This document shows positions 24,823 to 35,479 of a stretch of DNA of 64,000 bases, piece after piece. The position numbers and the translations under genes are program-made. The stretch's first letter is position 1. The number at the start of each line of letters is the position of its first letter. This stretch comes from Glutinoglossum americanum (lineage: Eukaryota; Ascomycota; Geoglossomycetes; Geoglossales; Geoglossaceae): the NCBI GenBank assembly GCA_020080175.1, contig JAGHQL010000120.1, positions 19,324 through 83,323 of the forward strand, in the 5' to 3' direction. A model generated the notes under the pieces. The model did not search any database. It worked only from the letters and a program-made list of their open reading frames with translations, and was not told the DNA's origin.

Positions 24823-25663
24823 CTACCGCTTCGGTGCATAAGACATGCCCTCAACGGCACTCTGATACCCCTGCTGCTGCGGAAGAGGCTGCTGCTGCTC
24901 AGTGAGAAGTATCAACTCCTTCTCCTCCTGCAGGAGCTCGCGCCATGAGCACCAGTACGAACGGCAACAATCGCCGAGGCCCGAGCCCCGAAGGTTGTAC
25001 TTGGCGCGGACCTCGGCGCGCTGGAGCATCTGAGGGACCCAGGCGAAGCCAAAGTGGAGAGCGATGCAATAGCTGACGCACTTTTTGTTTGGAAAGGAGA
25101 GGGTAAGATGTTAGTACAGTTTTGGGGGAAAGGGGGGAAGTAGGATGGAAAGAGAGAGAGGTTGGGGCTTACGGCAGTGTTGAAGGAACTGTAGTTTTCC
25201 ATGCTTTGCCCGCGGAGACGGTGGTGGGCTTTTCCGAAGACGAAGCACGGGCACCACTGTATTGATTATTCCGATCGTAAGTCAGCCCATATCTCAATCA
25301 GACAGCCCAAAGACGCTTAATTCCATATAGGGAATCCTATCGCCGAATGCTGGACAGACCCAGAAAACGGAGAGAAAAGAGAAGCGAGACAGAAAAAATA
25401 CAAGAACTTCTCCTTACGTAGGTCTTGCAGCACAACCCCATCGGGGAGTAAGAACGAAATTTACTCGTCCAGGGCCGTGGCGGTCCAATACCCGCCACAC
25501 CCTGCGGGTTGTACTGCGGGTTGTACTGCGGATTGTACTGCGGATTGTACTGCGTTGGCTGCGGAGACACATAGCCTTGTTGGGGTACAGGAGTCCCGCG
25601 GATCTCCTGCTCGGGCTGCTGTGGAAGCCCTTGGGCAGGATGGGTAGTGTACGTTTGAGACAT
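24823..25663 (-). CDS. PLAC8-family cysteine-rich protein
   Basis: Exons on the minus strand are 25663-25418, 25256-25173 and 25080-24823 (195 aa), with GT-AG introns of 161 and 92 nt in phase 0. The N-terminal third is Gln/Pro-rich and contains a tandem NPQY repeat. The rest is a PLAC8 domain: GLCCKTYWCPCFVFGKAHHR, then CVSYCIALHFGFAWVPQMLQ, and RAKYNLRGSGLGDCCRSYWC, followed by ELLQEEKEL. PLAC8 proteins are small, membrane-associated and Cys-rich; plant and fungal members affect cell size, cadmium or calcium handling, so the function here is not defined. Start at 25663 (MSQTYTT) is chosen over a Met 14 codons upstream because it opens the typical short tail. The C-terminus is Gln-rich. It is divergent from the small Cys-tailed gene at 26118. 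Confidence 0.85.
25506..25553. repeat. Four tandem 12-bp units inside the PLAC8 gene
   Basis: Unit RTTGTACTGCGG on the plus strand, repeated four times, encodes the NPQY repeat of the PLAC8 protein on the minus strand. The first two units and the last two differ by one G/A change. Copy number is likely to vary between strains. Confidence 0.85.
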
Positions 25664-26117
25664 TGCTGCAAGCTCTCCCGTCTTCTCGCGCTGGAGTCGG
25701 GGCAAGATAATAAGGGACCGGTGGGTAAATATGAGGCAGAGAACCAGAATCCTTAATGTAATCTGTGTTTACCCGACTTGCACACAGGCACCATCAGCCA
25801 TTAGAGCTTCTATTTGCGTTTCTGTATGAAAATACTGGCTAGAGAACTCGCCTCGACGCCTATCTAACAAAAATTCCGACTCTTTCCTGGTTTGACTTAT
25901 TGTCAAAAAATCTACCACGTACAGGTACAACGGACGAGTAGCAGCAAAAACATCCATCACGGAGGGCGGGTTGGTCCTGTATTAAGCAGCTATCCAAGGC
26001 TGAAGGGGTTTGCCATGCACCCTACCGACAGAGGTCTGGCCAGGAAGGTCTCAGGTTTTGGCGCTGTGACTGGGTCCTCTCCTCGGAGCAATCTCGATGG
26101 AATATATATTTGTGAAA
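25664..26117. other. Shared divergent promoter
   Basis: 454 bp lie between the divergent starts of the PLAC8 gene (-) and the Cys-tailed gene (+). No specific operator is called. Both neighbours are small Cys-rich Gln/Pro proteins, so joint control is possible (inference). Confidence 0.4.
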
Positions 26118-26536
26118 ATGGGCTCCAGCGATAAATATGTAAGTCTTGCTTCTCCTTCCCCTCAAGATTCTCTCAAGAATTGTCTCCATTAACGCCATCC
26201 CAGGCGTCGCAATACCCAGAAGTCGTATATCCTACAGACGGCGCCAGTTCAGTCGGCTCTCCACTTCCCGACTACAAACCCAAACCCGCACAAGTTGACG
26301 CCAACGTCAACTACAGCGGCCAGTCACAGATGCAACCCCGCCCTCAACAAGGGCCTCCGCCAGGCTCCTACGCACAGCCGCCAGGAGTCTACCAGCAGCA
26401 GCAGCAGTTCCACGGCTCGCCGGAACAATATGCAAAAGCGAGGGCTAGGACTGGTAAGAGCGAAGGGTTTTGCGCAGGGATATTGGGTTCGTTGGCGTGC
26501 TGTTGTTGTTTGGATTATTGTTGTCCTTGTTGCTAG
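26118..26536 (+). CDS. Small Pro/Gln-rich protein with Cys-rich C-terminal tail (CYSTM-like)
   Basis: Two exons, 26118-26138 and 26204-26536 (117 aa). The 21-nt first exon encodes MGSSDKY and the 65-nt intron is GT-AG (GTAAGT donor). This start is preferred to any Met inside the intron because it gives a clean donor, phase-0 join and a short leader. The middle is rich in Pro, Gln and Tyr (PGVYQQQQQF). The end is FCAGILGSLACCCCLDYCCP plus two Cys, the pattern of CYSTM-type tails that insert into or lie on membranes and are linked to stress tolerance in other fungi. No other domain is seen. The functional class is inferred from the tail only. Confidence 0.72.
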
Positions 26537-27780
26537 GAGCAGTGTGGTTTGAGTGCGGTGGAGATACGAGCACACCGGGTAGGGGGGTTTGTATGTCTGT
26601 TCGAGCGGATAACACCATTATGGACGGTAATGTTCTTCGGATGAAAACGAGGTGTACGGAGGACCTAGTTTTTGTAACTAGAACTTTTCAGCGTTTGTTA
26701 TCTGATGTATCTCGGTTTGAACTGGATTCGGCGTCTTCATTTCCATCTCACTCATGCAATTGAGAAACTTCGCCGATTGCGCCTGTATGCTGAAACGGAG
26801 ACAGAGACGATAGCAATGCTAGGAGTCGTTCGATGGCCTCCCCCGAAACAAATGTCCGCGGTTTCACTGCCTGCAATATAGGGTTAGCTCCATCTTTTAC
26901 GGCCCCACAAGAAAGCAATACATTTCTAAAGGTTTTCTTTAGACACAAATTATGTTATCGACAAGATCCAAAACTTTTTTTAAGGCTCTTTGAACGCGAG
27001 GCTTGGCATGTGCCGCTTTATACTTCTAAATCTCTTGCATACCCTATACAGAGGCACAATGCAAAAAGAACATAAGACTGTAAAAGTGATAGGTATTTCA
27101 ATGGCCTAAAGCCAATTAATTAAGTGGCTTTGCCTACAAACAAATATGAAGGCACTACAGATAGAATATTTGACTGAAGCTCAGCATGCTTATACGTGAT
27201 AATGAGTCAGTACCCGTTGCTTCAAACGGAGCAGCGAGCCCGCGCCCTCCCTAGTTAATCAATGAGAACGCCGTACCAATCGTTCCCAACTGTTCCCAAA
27301 ATCGACACAGCAAAGGAAGGAAGAAAGAGCCTCGCAGAAGGAGGTGAGGTCCTTTCTCGGTTTACCTTTACTTCAAGCTTACTATCTAAACCTTATCCCC
27401 AATAAGGTTGATGGAATAGTGCGACCCCAACATCCTAATTCCCCGCATTATTTCTATTTAGATTCTAGAACCAACATACCCCGGAGGGAGGGAGCCTTGC
27501 GGTGATTATATAATAGGTGGCAGTGACTTACAAATAGTGTTGCACGCGGCTGCATACCGCCACTCGGCGAGCGACGTAACTCGATGAGAGAGTACTTTTT
27601 CATCGAGTGGATAGAATCAAAAAATCTTCATCATAGCTCCAGTTCTTATATATAATCCGCTTTATGCATCTAAGTTACGGGTTACTCCACCTCTAGAAAA
27701 ATGATGACGATTCAAGCACCTTCTGCTCCTGGCATTACAGCTGCTATCCCCAGCATTTAGCATGAGGAAATAGCAGAGCG

Positions 27781-28107
27781 ATGAGAAACAATAGGGCGAC
27801 GAAAGAGAAGGAAAAGGAAAGAGTAAGTAGAGGCAGCAAGGAAGATATGAACAACGCCGAGAATGTCGAGGGCGACAAGCGCGCTGGGGGAATAGAGGCA
27901 GATACCGGTGAGGAATTAGAGAGGATGTATGCTGAGCTAGGGCTACAGCAGGAAGAAGAGAACCCAGACTGGGCCCACAGCGGGGCAGAACCTGTTACCT
28001 TTGTTAGAACACACTCCTTACCTTCCTTACTGACTTACCTTCTTCATCTACTCGTGAGAGGTCTGCCGGGACGCCAGGGTTGGGAGGGTGGCGGCTGTGG
28101 AGGGTAA
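27781..28107 (+). CDS. Doubtful small charged open frame
   Basis: I do not recognise this. The first 70 codons encode a strongly charged, helix-prone sequence (ATKEKEKERVSRGSKEDMNN, EELERMYAELGLQQEEENPD), unlike random translation. The last 35 codons look like noise and may follow a missed splice site. It could be the C-terminal tail of a decayed gene, since upstream codons are not conserved in character. Confidence 0.2.
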   Translation: MRNNRATKEKEKERVSRGSKEDMNNAENVEGDKRAGGIEADTGEELERMYAELGLQQEEENPDWAHSGAEPVTFVRTHSLPSLLTYLLHLLVRGLPGRQGWEGGGCGG

Positions 28108-28120
28108 ATCCGAGCCGGGA

Positions 28121-28237
28121 CCTGGATGCCTCTTCGCCGGCATCTATATTGATAGTAATAACGGTAATAACAATAGCGATGGATATACACACCGGACAAA
28201 CAACCGAAAACCAGCAGAGGAAAAGAATAGAACCGAT
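28121..28237. repeat. Dispersed repeat, copy 1
   Basis: About 115 bp that align by eye with 37,020-37,135. Shared blocks include ACAATAGCGATG, the AACAAMCGAAAACCAGCA-like run and AAAAGAATARAACCGA. A 30-bp piece also recurs at 32,232-32,261. Differences are mostly transitions. The parent element is not identified. Confidence 0.6.
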
Positions 28238-29345
28238 ATTTTTTTTAATCAAGTTCATCCCTCGTTCATGGGTTTTCTTGCCAACACCGATCGCTCTCTT
28301 TTGAGGGGGGGTGTCGGGGTTTGGGAAGGGGAAAGAAGCCTGCGCCTCTGCGCCTTGTGGGCGACGATGTTGATCGCATGGGCCGTGGTAGGAGTTGTAT
28401 AAAAAAAACCATCCATTACTCCCCACCGCATCGACGCAAACCCGCCGCGGCAAAACGTCCAATCTGGATGCCGGTGAATCCCCCGATCCGGTCTAGCCAC
28501 TCCTCTTCCGGTAAGGAATCTCGCTTGGCTCTTCTGCAGGGTTCGACTCTCAAAATAAATCTATTGCTACGTATTATTTGCTCTAAATTCAACTTGGAAA
28601 CGCCTCAAATAACAATCTGAAGGCTTCTACCGTATCGCTCGGGCCTTTCACCCTAGAAGCCTAAGTGGACGCGAGATGTATCTAGGATAGAGACTGCCTG
28701 CTCTATACAAGTGAGATGCTCATCGGATAAACATGCACAGAACAGCCTGCCATGCATGTCTGATTTCTCGTAACCCGGCTTTCTTCGTTCACTTGCCTGG
28801 CCAAGCATTTCCCCGAACTCTTGACCGATAAGCTCAAGGGCATAGGGCTGTGGCTCCCCAGAAGGACGCTTAATGCCTCGGGCGGGTGATTTGTATAGCG
28901 TGTTAGGTGGCTTGCTAGCAAACCTCCGCTGAAATAACCGTAACTGTGTTGTGTCTTTGAGACTTGGGGATGCTACCCCTTGCCACAATATAGGGACCCC
29001 TATCGTTCGCCACGCTGCACATACGTGAACCTGCTATAGTCCGAGATAGGGCCCGGTAATGAGGTCGTCTATCCTGATAGCTAGCTTGCTTGCCTTCCTT
29101 CAAACAGATGAATGCGTGTACGCAGTTAGCTCGTCCCTGTATTTACCTTTAGGAGTCAAGAAACGTATTGAATCAAACAAATCAGAGTTCCGCTTATAAA
29201 ATATTGGCATGCTAGTTTGGAAGTATTCTAGCTTTCTCTGTCTTGCTAGCTTACATGCCTCAATCAAGCTGCTTCATCACTACTTTCTCACCGATACGTA
29301 GGTGCGACAATAGCTCTCATAACTGGTAAAATTAATGCCATGAAA

Positions 29346-31826
29346 CTATTCGATCTGGACTATCTCGGGTAACCGGCAGCCACAAGCAGGTGCCCCATAG
29401 AGCATTCTTCCAACAATCCTTCTGTTTTGGAGGACGAGACCAACGCCATCCTTTACGCTCTCACAATATGTCAGCCCTGCAATCCGGTAGATCTTAGCTC
29501 CTAGAGTAGCCGTAGTTCTAAGATCAAGGCGTAACAGAGAGCACTTAGAACACCTGGGACACTTGACCCGACAGATAGGCTCGCCGCCTTCTGCGCCTTG
29601 ATCTCTCCGTCTCCGAGCAATGTGCCTCGATCTAGTGAGGCGCGTGACTGGAGTCGCAAACTGCATAATGATTCGCTCCAACTCCAAGATCCGAGCAATC
29701 TCCGCCACAGCAGCTTCTCGCTGACTCTTTCCAGGTTCCCCTCCTGGAGCATTGGCATAGTTGGCGACTTGTTCATCGATACTTTGTGCGAACTCCCCGT
29801 CTTGTTCTTGAAGTTCCTGAAATGAAAACACCATGCCGTGCAGCGCCTGGGCTGCTTTTGAGTGATTGAAATCAAACGGAAATACGCAGTTCAGGCCCTC
29901 CACAAGCCGCTTGGCAGACAAATCGGTGCCTTCGCCTCGGGCCATGCTGGCCAAAAGTCCAATCGTCCAATTAACGCCGGCTAGTTCTCCTGAGTCCTCC
30001 ACGTCAAGGTGCTGAATTTCTTCGACAACCCCGACCAGATCTAGTTCAGTCTCCACTATGTGCCCTTTGATAGTAAGTTGTGGACTTGGATAAGATTTTT
30101 CATCACCTAAGTCCCATACTGCGCTATCCAAACTATGGCAACCAACCAACCAAGACGGGGTTCCGGGCCTAGGATTGGAGTCGATGTGCCGTCCCCGCGG
30201 ATGTAGCAGAAGAGGGGAGAAGTCGCCTCGCTGCATTGCACTTTGCCAGACCCATGCACAGGTATCTATGCTGTGAGTTGGGATATGAGCCGAGTTGTCA
30301 GGTAAAGCCTCACGGTTCAAGATCGCATAGATTGCGATGAAGCGGTCACGGAAGTACTGGCATTGCTTTCTAGCAACCAGCTCGACCGCTTCTCCGAGAC
30401 ACATCTGGCGAAAGCGGACTTGCTTCTCGGCCAAGCCTCCTAAAAACTCGCCAGGTTTGGAGAGACTGCGGGAAAAAGTAGCAGCATGTTGAAACATGCC
30501 CAGCAGAACACCCTGACCACCGCTCAAGAGGCGTGAAAATGTGTCCCGGCTGAAATTGTCACCTCCCTCAACGGTTCGCCAGATGCGGTTCGATTGATCC
30601 ATGATGCAGGCGCTTTTGCTCAGAGAATACTCTAGGGTCACCCACATTCGTTGCATCCACTGTGATGTGCACAGTGCTCGTAATGGGGTAATCAGCTGCA
30701 GACATTGGTATAAGGACGGCCGCATCTGAATTGAAGATGCAGCGAGTATTTGCAGAGTATGGAGCTGCGGAATGTCGGACATCTGGATCAGAGTCTCGTC
30801 GGCAGTGTGGTAGATTGAGGGCAGGTACAATAACAACGATTGCTGGATTCGTTCGTCCCACTGAGGGACGCTGAAGTAGTCATGCCAGAATTCAACCTGC
30901 GGACTAAAGGCCCCCTCTGAAGAGTCCAGCAGTGTCTTGATAGTAGAGATCATTGCGGATGCGGCCTCAAATGTGGGCTGTTTCGACATATGAGCCTCGC
31001 GGATTGAGAGATCCCAGACATGCGATATGGGGACAAAAGAGGCACCGCTCGGTTCCAGACATGAAAAATGGCGATTGAAAATGCGTACATGGATATCGTG
31101 GGTAGAAGAGGTGGTCTCTTCGGCTGCAGCAATTGTCCGTATTGGCGGCTTGTCAGCGAAAGGTTGATGGCACCAGTGGCACTGTGTGTCGAGCCAGTCG
31201 GTCCAGAAACACGTCAACATGTCGCTGAGAGCCACGTCTATAGTGCGAGTGCCAATGGAAAGTACTATTCCAGAGGAAGAAGGTGAACTTGGTCGTACAG
31301 ACGGTGTGTTTGCTGTACCTTCACCCATCGAGTTTCTTTGTAAGAGATTTTCAAGAGTTGACTGTAGGAACGGCACTACTCTACCCGCACCAACACCCAA
31401 TGTTAAATCTACGCATCGCCGAAGGAACTCGCTAACCGCTTCGGGTTCTTCCTCAGGGAAATTGTCCTTTACTTCGATGGCTGCTTTGAGCAGGAGAGAC
31501 AGAACATGGTCATGATCTTGCTCTAAGGCACCGCCTATCACTGTCAAACAAAATGACCTGACTTCCGCATCCGGGTAAGCAAGTGTCGGGATCTGAACCA
31601 AATCCCTTTCCATGACAGCCCCCAAGTGTTCTCGTATGAGTTCTTGCATAAATCGTGAAGCGCCGTCGTTAGCCACTTCACCTTGGTTGGACTCGTTCTC
31701 CGTATCCGACTGGGAACTTGCTGAATACTCGTCTATTTCGGCAGGCGTGTCCATCTCCCGGGTCTTTATTGTAAGGCTATAGCAATGCTTGTGGGATGTT
31801 GAGGGGCTCGGTATGTATGACGTCAC
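29346..31826 (-). CDS. HET-like domain protein
   Basis: Intronless open frame of 826 codons; Met at 31,754 (codon 25) is an alternative start. The acidic N-terminus is followed by an alpha-helical region (codons 50-170), a Cys pair motif (CHWCHQPF), then motifs I associate with HET-related proteins: FVPISHVWDL and FWHDYFSVPQWDERIQQSLL. These correspond to the SYxWG and WxDxxCIxQ positions of classical HET domains. A later stretch with RMWVTLEYSLSKSACIM corresponds to the 'RxWxxxE' element. The C-terminus has four close Cys (VKCPRCSKCSLLRL) and CGC near the end. Such proteins are associated with non-self recognition and cell death in filamentous ascomycetes; that role is inferred. Family membership rests on short motifs, so another cysteine-rich HET-related family remains possible. 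Confidence 0.6.
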   Translation of the reverse strand: MTSYIPSPSTSHKHCYSLTIKTREMDTPAEIDEYSASSQSDTENESNQGEVANDGASRFMQELIREHLGAVMERDLVQIPTLAYPDAEVRSFCLTVIGGALEQDHDHVLSLLLKAAIEVKDNFPEEEPEAVSEFLRRCVDLTLGVGAGRVVPFLQSTLENLLQRNSMGEGTANTPSVRPSSPSSSGIVLSIGTRTIDVALSDMLTCFWTDWLDTQCHWCHQPFADKPPIRTIAAAEETTSSTHDIHVRIFNRHFSCLEPSGASFVPISHVWDLSIREAHMSKQPTFEAASAMISTIKTLLDSSEGAFSPQVEFWHDYFSVPQWDERIQQSLLLYLPSIYHTADETLIQMSDIPQLHTLQILAASSIQMRPSLYQCLQLITPLRALCTSQWMQRMWVTLEYSLSKSACIMDQSNRIWRTVEGGDNFSRDTFSRLLSGGQGVLLGMFQHAATFSRSLSKPGEFLGGLAEKQVRFRQMCLGEAVELVARKQCQYFRDRFIAIYAILNREALPDNSAHIPTHSIDTCAWVWQSAMQRGDFSPLLLHPRGRHIDSNPRPGTPSWLVGCHSLDSAVWDLGDEKSYPSPQLTIKGHIVETELDLVGVVEEIQHLDVEDSGELAGVNWTIGLLASMARGEGTDLSAKRLVEGLNCVFPFDFNHSKAAQALHGMVFSFQELQEQDGEFAQSIDEQVANYANAPGGEPGKSQREAAVAEIARILELERIIMQFATPVTRLTRSRHIARRRRDQGAEGGEPICRVKCPRCSKCSLLRLDLRTTATLGAKIYRIAGLTYCESVKDGVGLVLQNRRIVGRMLYGAPACGCRLPEIVQIE

Positions 31827-32761
31827 CGGACGTCGTTACGAGAGCACGAACGCAAAGACACAATTGTATGTAGAATCAATTCAATTGACTATAACGACTG
31901 GCTAGCTAGAAGAGAAGTTCTACGAGTGCAGGTGCTGCCAGGCACCTTATGTGTTGGTGGGTTCGCCCTGCGAACCGCAGAATAGGGGTCAGGGGTAATC
32001 CACGTGATTTACCCCTTTTCCGATTAGGAAGACTAATAACAAACTTTTCATGTGGCGGCGCCACAGCATATCCACAACAGTCTTGACTTCGAAGAAGCTC
32101 CCTGAGGTAAGGGTTGAGTAGTGTCGAGATTGGGGTTATATTACACTTACCTCCAGCTCGTTAAAAATACGCGACTGTTGCGCGGTGAGAACATGAAGCG
32201 GAAGAGCGTTCAAAAACAGCGGCCGGAGCGTCAAGATCTGGATGCCTTTCACTAGCATCTACGGAGGACAGCGTGAAAAGTCGTGGGGTCAAGTCGTTTA
32301 GGGGCCTACTGCTTAACTTTAGTTAAAGGTACCCCGAGTTCTAGTTAAAGGTGCCGCGTGATCCGGACTTCTGGCAACCAATTCCCGCATATATATGTCG
32401 ATCCAGACGCCACGGCCATATTCCTCATTCTACATCGGTGGCAGACACTCTGGCTAAACCTGGCTCGTCGCCTTGGAATCCTATCGTCATTGATGCACCT
32501 GGGGTTGATGCTCCGGCCTTCCAGCGGTTAGCTCCCCAAAACCTAAAGGGGAATGCAAGACCAGGACCCAACCGCGTCGGCGACGTCGCGACCGTCGACT
32601 CTCGGAGTACTATCCGTCACGGGCGTCTAAATAGGGTCCAGCACGGTACGCAGACCAGAGCGATACAGACTTGGGGTGGAATTAAGACAACGATGATGTG
32701 GCTGTGAATTAGCAACAATGTATAATTTTAGGTCACTAAGCTAATATATCCCTAAAAGACA
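31827..32761. other. Gene-poor region with repeat fragment
   Basis: Nothing coding is supported. A 30-bp piece of the dispersed repeat lies at 32,232-32,261. A 118-codon frame on the plus strand at 32,351-32,707 has no family features. Its opposite strand has the peptide TPGASMTIGFQGDEPGLARV, which looks more protein-like and may be part of a decayed minus-strand gene continuing from the relic at 33.1 kb. Confidence 0.4.
32232..32261. repeat. Dispersed repeat, short copy
   Basis: Thirty bases (TCAAGATCTGGATGC, then TTCACTAGCATCTAC) that match the 5' part of the repeat at 37,013-37,045 and, less well, 28,115-28,150. The rest of the repeat is absent here. Confidence 0.45.
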
Positions 32762-33113
32762 TCATGAGCCATACGTTACACCTGTTTCCAGCTTCTCCAC
32801 TGGCATAGCCGGAGAAAGACTATTGATGGGCACCTGAAAAGGCAATGACCTTGGAGGAAATTCAGCTCGCGTCTTCTTTCCCCGCATTTGCAATGTCATA
32901 AGGTCTTCCACCCATTCTGGCATGATGCCGAATTGAATCCCAGAAGGAATGACAACAGAGTAGCGCCGTCCGCCGTTCTATCTGGCGATGAAGTGTTTCG
33001 GATCTCTCCCGTGCATGCCCGTAATGGATCCTGCCGGCATGGGCACCCGGATACCAAGCTGCGGCATAGACGAGTCCACGTCGTTGAAATCTCCCAAAAC
33101 GCCGATCCATGCC
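32762..33113 (-). pseudogene. Relic of a beta-helix dioxygenase-like gene (C-terminal part)
   Basis: Reading the minus strand in one frame gives VLGDFNDVDSSMPQLGIRVP, then MPAGSITGMHGRDPKHFIAR, a TAG stop (32,978-32,980), and GGRRYSVVIPSGIQFG to a TGA at 32,762. The pattern 'small-residue G...H...R-Y-S-V-V' is what the C-terminal strands of 2-oxoglutarate/Fe(II) dioxygenase folds look like, but I cannot name the family. The stop may replace a Trp codon (TGG to TAG). No N-terminal half is visible to the right, so this is a fragment. Confidence 0.4.
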
Positions 33114-33342
33114 TATCCGTTCTCTTAGTCATTGTAGTTTATATGTGGGCGGATATGCAGATAAATAACAAGCTTGATACTGTGGGCGTTATAGTTCGCC
33201 TGGTAGGTAGAAGGACGATTGTATTAAGCAGGTCGTGGGCGCGGTAGGTAAGCTACCCCTGCCAAGAGAATGACTAATAACTAGCTAACAAACTACCACT
33301 TCCACGGCATAGAAATCACCTCCACAATACTCGTCTATCCTG

Positions 33343-35479
33343 TCAGTGTATCGTAATAACCTCCCATTCAAACGGCATAGAGATCGGCATTGACCAGTGA
33401 GGTCGTAAGGTTTCTAATCCATCTCTGCTCAATCGCGTAGCCGATTTGGGGTTTGGCCTCGACCTATGACCGTAGCGGCCTCCCTGGGCCGGTAGCTGGC
33501 TTGCTGTCATTTGGAGCCTGACCCCCGACGGAGGTGGTCTATATGGAACAGTCTGAGGGATGGGCGGGACCGCGAGAGGTTGGTATCGACTATTTGAAGC
33601 TCGGCATATGCCACATACATCAAACTCTCGCTCGGCGGCGTGCAAATAGCAACTGCCGATCAGAATGTAGTGATCTTCGACAGGTCGGAGTACCATAGGG
33701 ACTTCGGCACCCTCAAGCAGCCATACCGAATCCCCGGTCTGGATATCCGCTGGCCCAAGGCCAAGAGAATATCCCGTGGTGAAAGGACGCCTATGGATGC
33801 CATATCGCTGTATTTTGTTAAAGAATTCATCCAGCTCCTCCATAAAGAAATGCTTGCTTTGCTTGTCCCGACGAAAGGTGGCACAGATGCATCGCCGCTT
33901 GTGAGGCACCACCCAAGAGGGATAGCGCCAGTTCTCCCAGTATAGCCTATCTAGATTCTGGCAGGTATAGCAGAGGCCATGACCTCCAAAGGCTGGAGGT
34001 ACCTCGCCCATGGGCTCTGATGACCCAATTGCTGATGGCCAACCTCCATCATGGCAAGGTGATTGCTGGAGGCGACGTGAAAATTCTTCCCAAAAGTACG
34101 CCTTTAAAGGGCACTGAAAGGAGTCTCGCGCATTTTTCCATTCAACTATTTCCTGTTTCGGTTTAAAATCCACCCAGAGGGATCCGATTCTAAGGCCACC
34201 TACACTCAGAGTAGATTCCGGTATTTCAATTCGTCTCCTAGGCCATATCACCGCCGGGCTAAGGCAGTTCAAGTCTTTTGGGGTGAGATGAGATGAACTT
34301 TTTGAGATCGATGGTAACATAACTGTTGTGGATTTTATTGTCCAGTCAGGTACCCAAGATGGAATGTTTTGCAGTCGTGATTTCCCTGTTACGTAGGAGA
34401 GGATATTTAGAGATTTTTCCTCTTGAATAGACCATGCAGCGACTTGGTGAAAGACTGATCGGACCGACATTGAGTAGTCTACTTTGAAGGGTCTTTGAGA
34501 GCTGTCCTTAATGAGGTTAAAGAGAGCGAACACCTTGTCGCGTGGATCTGTGGCCGAACAGTGTCGAGCGGAGTGAAGAAGGCTTATCAACCGCCAATCT
34601 TTCCCATCGTTGGATGCCAACCCGGAGCGGAATATAAACGGCAAGTCGATCGGTATTTTGCTTGTTCTCAGGCGGTAGAAGAAGTTCTTACAGTCGGCGA
34701 AATTTTTCCACTTGTATGTCGTTCTGCCACAGCATATGATGGCGCGGCGAGCCATGACGACCTCTTGAAGGACCCAGACACGATGGAACCAACGTCTCGA
34801 AAATAGCTCCAATACACTTCTGCTACTGGGCAGTAAGCCAGGAGTCCTTGCCAAGGTACTCGAACAGCCTATCGCTGCTATCTGTTGACTCTCCAAGGTA
34901 AATTACTACTCGAAAGGCATTTTCGAAGATGGTCTTCATGTGATTGACCTGGTGGTTTCGTTCCTTGATGTCGTACTGGTCAATACGGATGGCATCGACC
35001 CAAAGGTGTCTCTTTGAATCCTCCTTTCGCACGCGTCGAAGAGCAGCCTCGCAATTTCCCGTTATGCGAATTAATTTACCACTCGGAAGACATCTTATTC
35101 TACCTGAGAAGCTGGAGTTGCCACAGTCACCGGCCCACGTATATGAGAGCGCTTCATAATGTGGAATGCTAGATAGTGCCGCGTATTCGATTTCGCACTG
35201 GAGCTCGTCTGTGTAGCTCCCCGGTTGAAGAACGAGTAGTCTGATCTCTTGTCTGTGGCTCAGCAAGTCCAACGGCTTGTAGACATAGTCACCAGCCTGC
35301 CTTGAATTGCCAAGTTGCTGGGAGGTAGAGCTTCCATCAGCCTTGCCGGAATTATCTCTCTCCGGTGGTAGATACGTTAAGGAGTTGATGAATGTCATGC
35401 CGCAGCTAAAGCAGCATAGAAATGTGTCAAAATTTCGTGTATCAATATGTCGGCAACGTCTGATAGATTGGTCAGCCAT
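33343..35479 (-). CDS. HET-domain protein (frame break near 34,830)
   Basis: Heterokaryon-incompatibility (HET) domain gene read on the minus strand. The N-terminal section (35479 to about 34,830) has the three HET signatures: HYEALSYTWAGDCGN, RHLWVDAIRIDQYDIKERNH and QVNHMKTIFENAFRVVIYLG. It then runs into TAG while the next frame continues SVLELFSRRWFHRVWVLQEV and 500 more residues to 33,343. The join is either a very short intron (for example GT at 34,848 to an AG near 34,810, 34-43 nt, or GTCAAC from about 34,890, about 64 nt) or a one-base frameshift. The C-terminal part contains a Cys-containing segment (GHGLCYTCQNLDRL) and DSVWLLEGAEVPMVLRPV, typical of the HET C-terminal region. HET proteins trigger programmed death after non-self fusion; activity here depends on whether the break is an intron. 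Total about 710 aa. Confidence 0.8.

Larger units (their letters stand above)
26537..29345. other. Gene-poor accessory stretch with repeat copy
   Basis: No gene is firmly supported in this 2.8 kb. It includes AT-rich patches (27,050-27,200 and 27,420-27,700) that could be old mutated repeat DNA, and one copy of a dispersed repeat at 28,121-28,237. A charged 108-codon frame at 27,781-28,107 (+) is listed separately with low confidence. Confidence 0.45.

Noticed and set aside
31950-31985. tRNA-like GGTTCG...GAACC stretch
   Set aside because: It has no acceptor or anticodon stem around it. No tRNA cloverleaf could be built here or elsewhere in the window.
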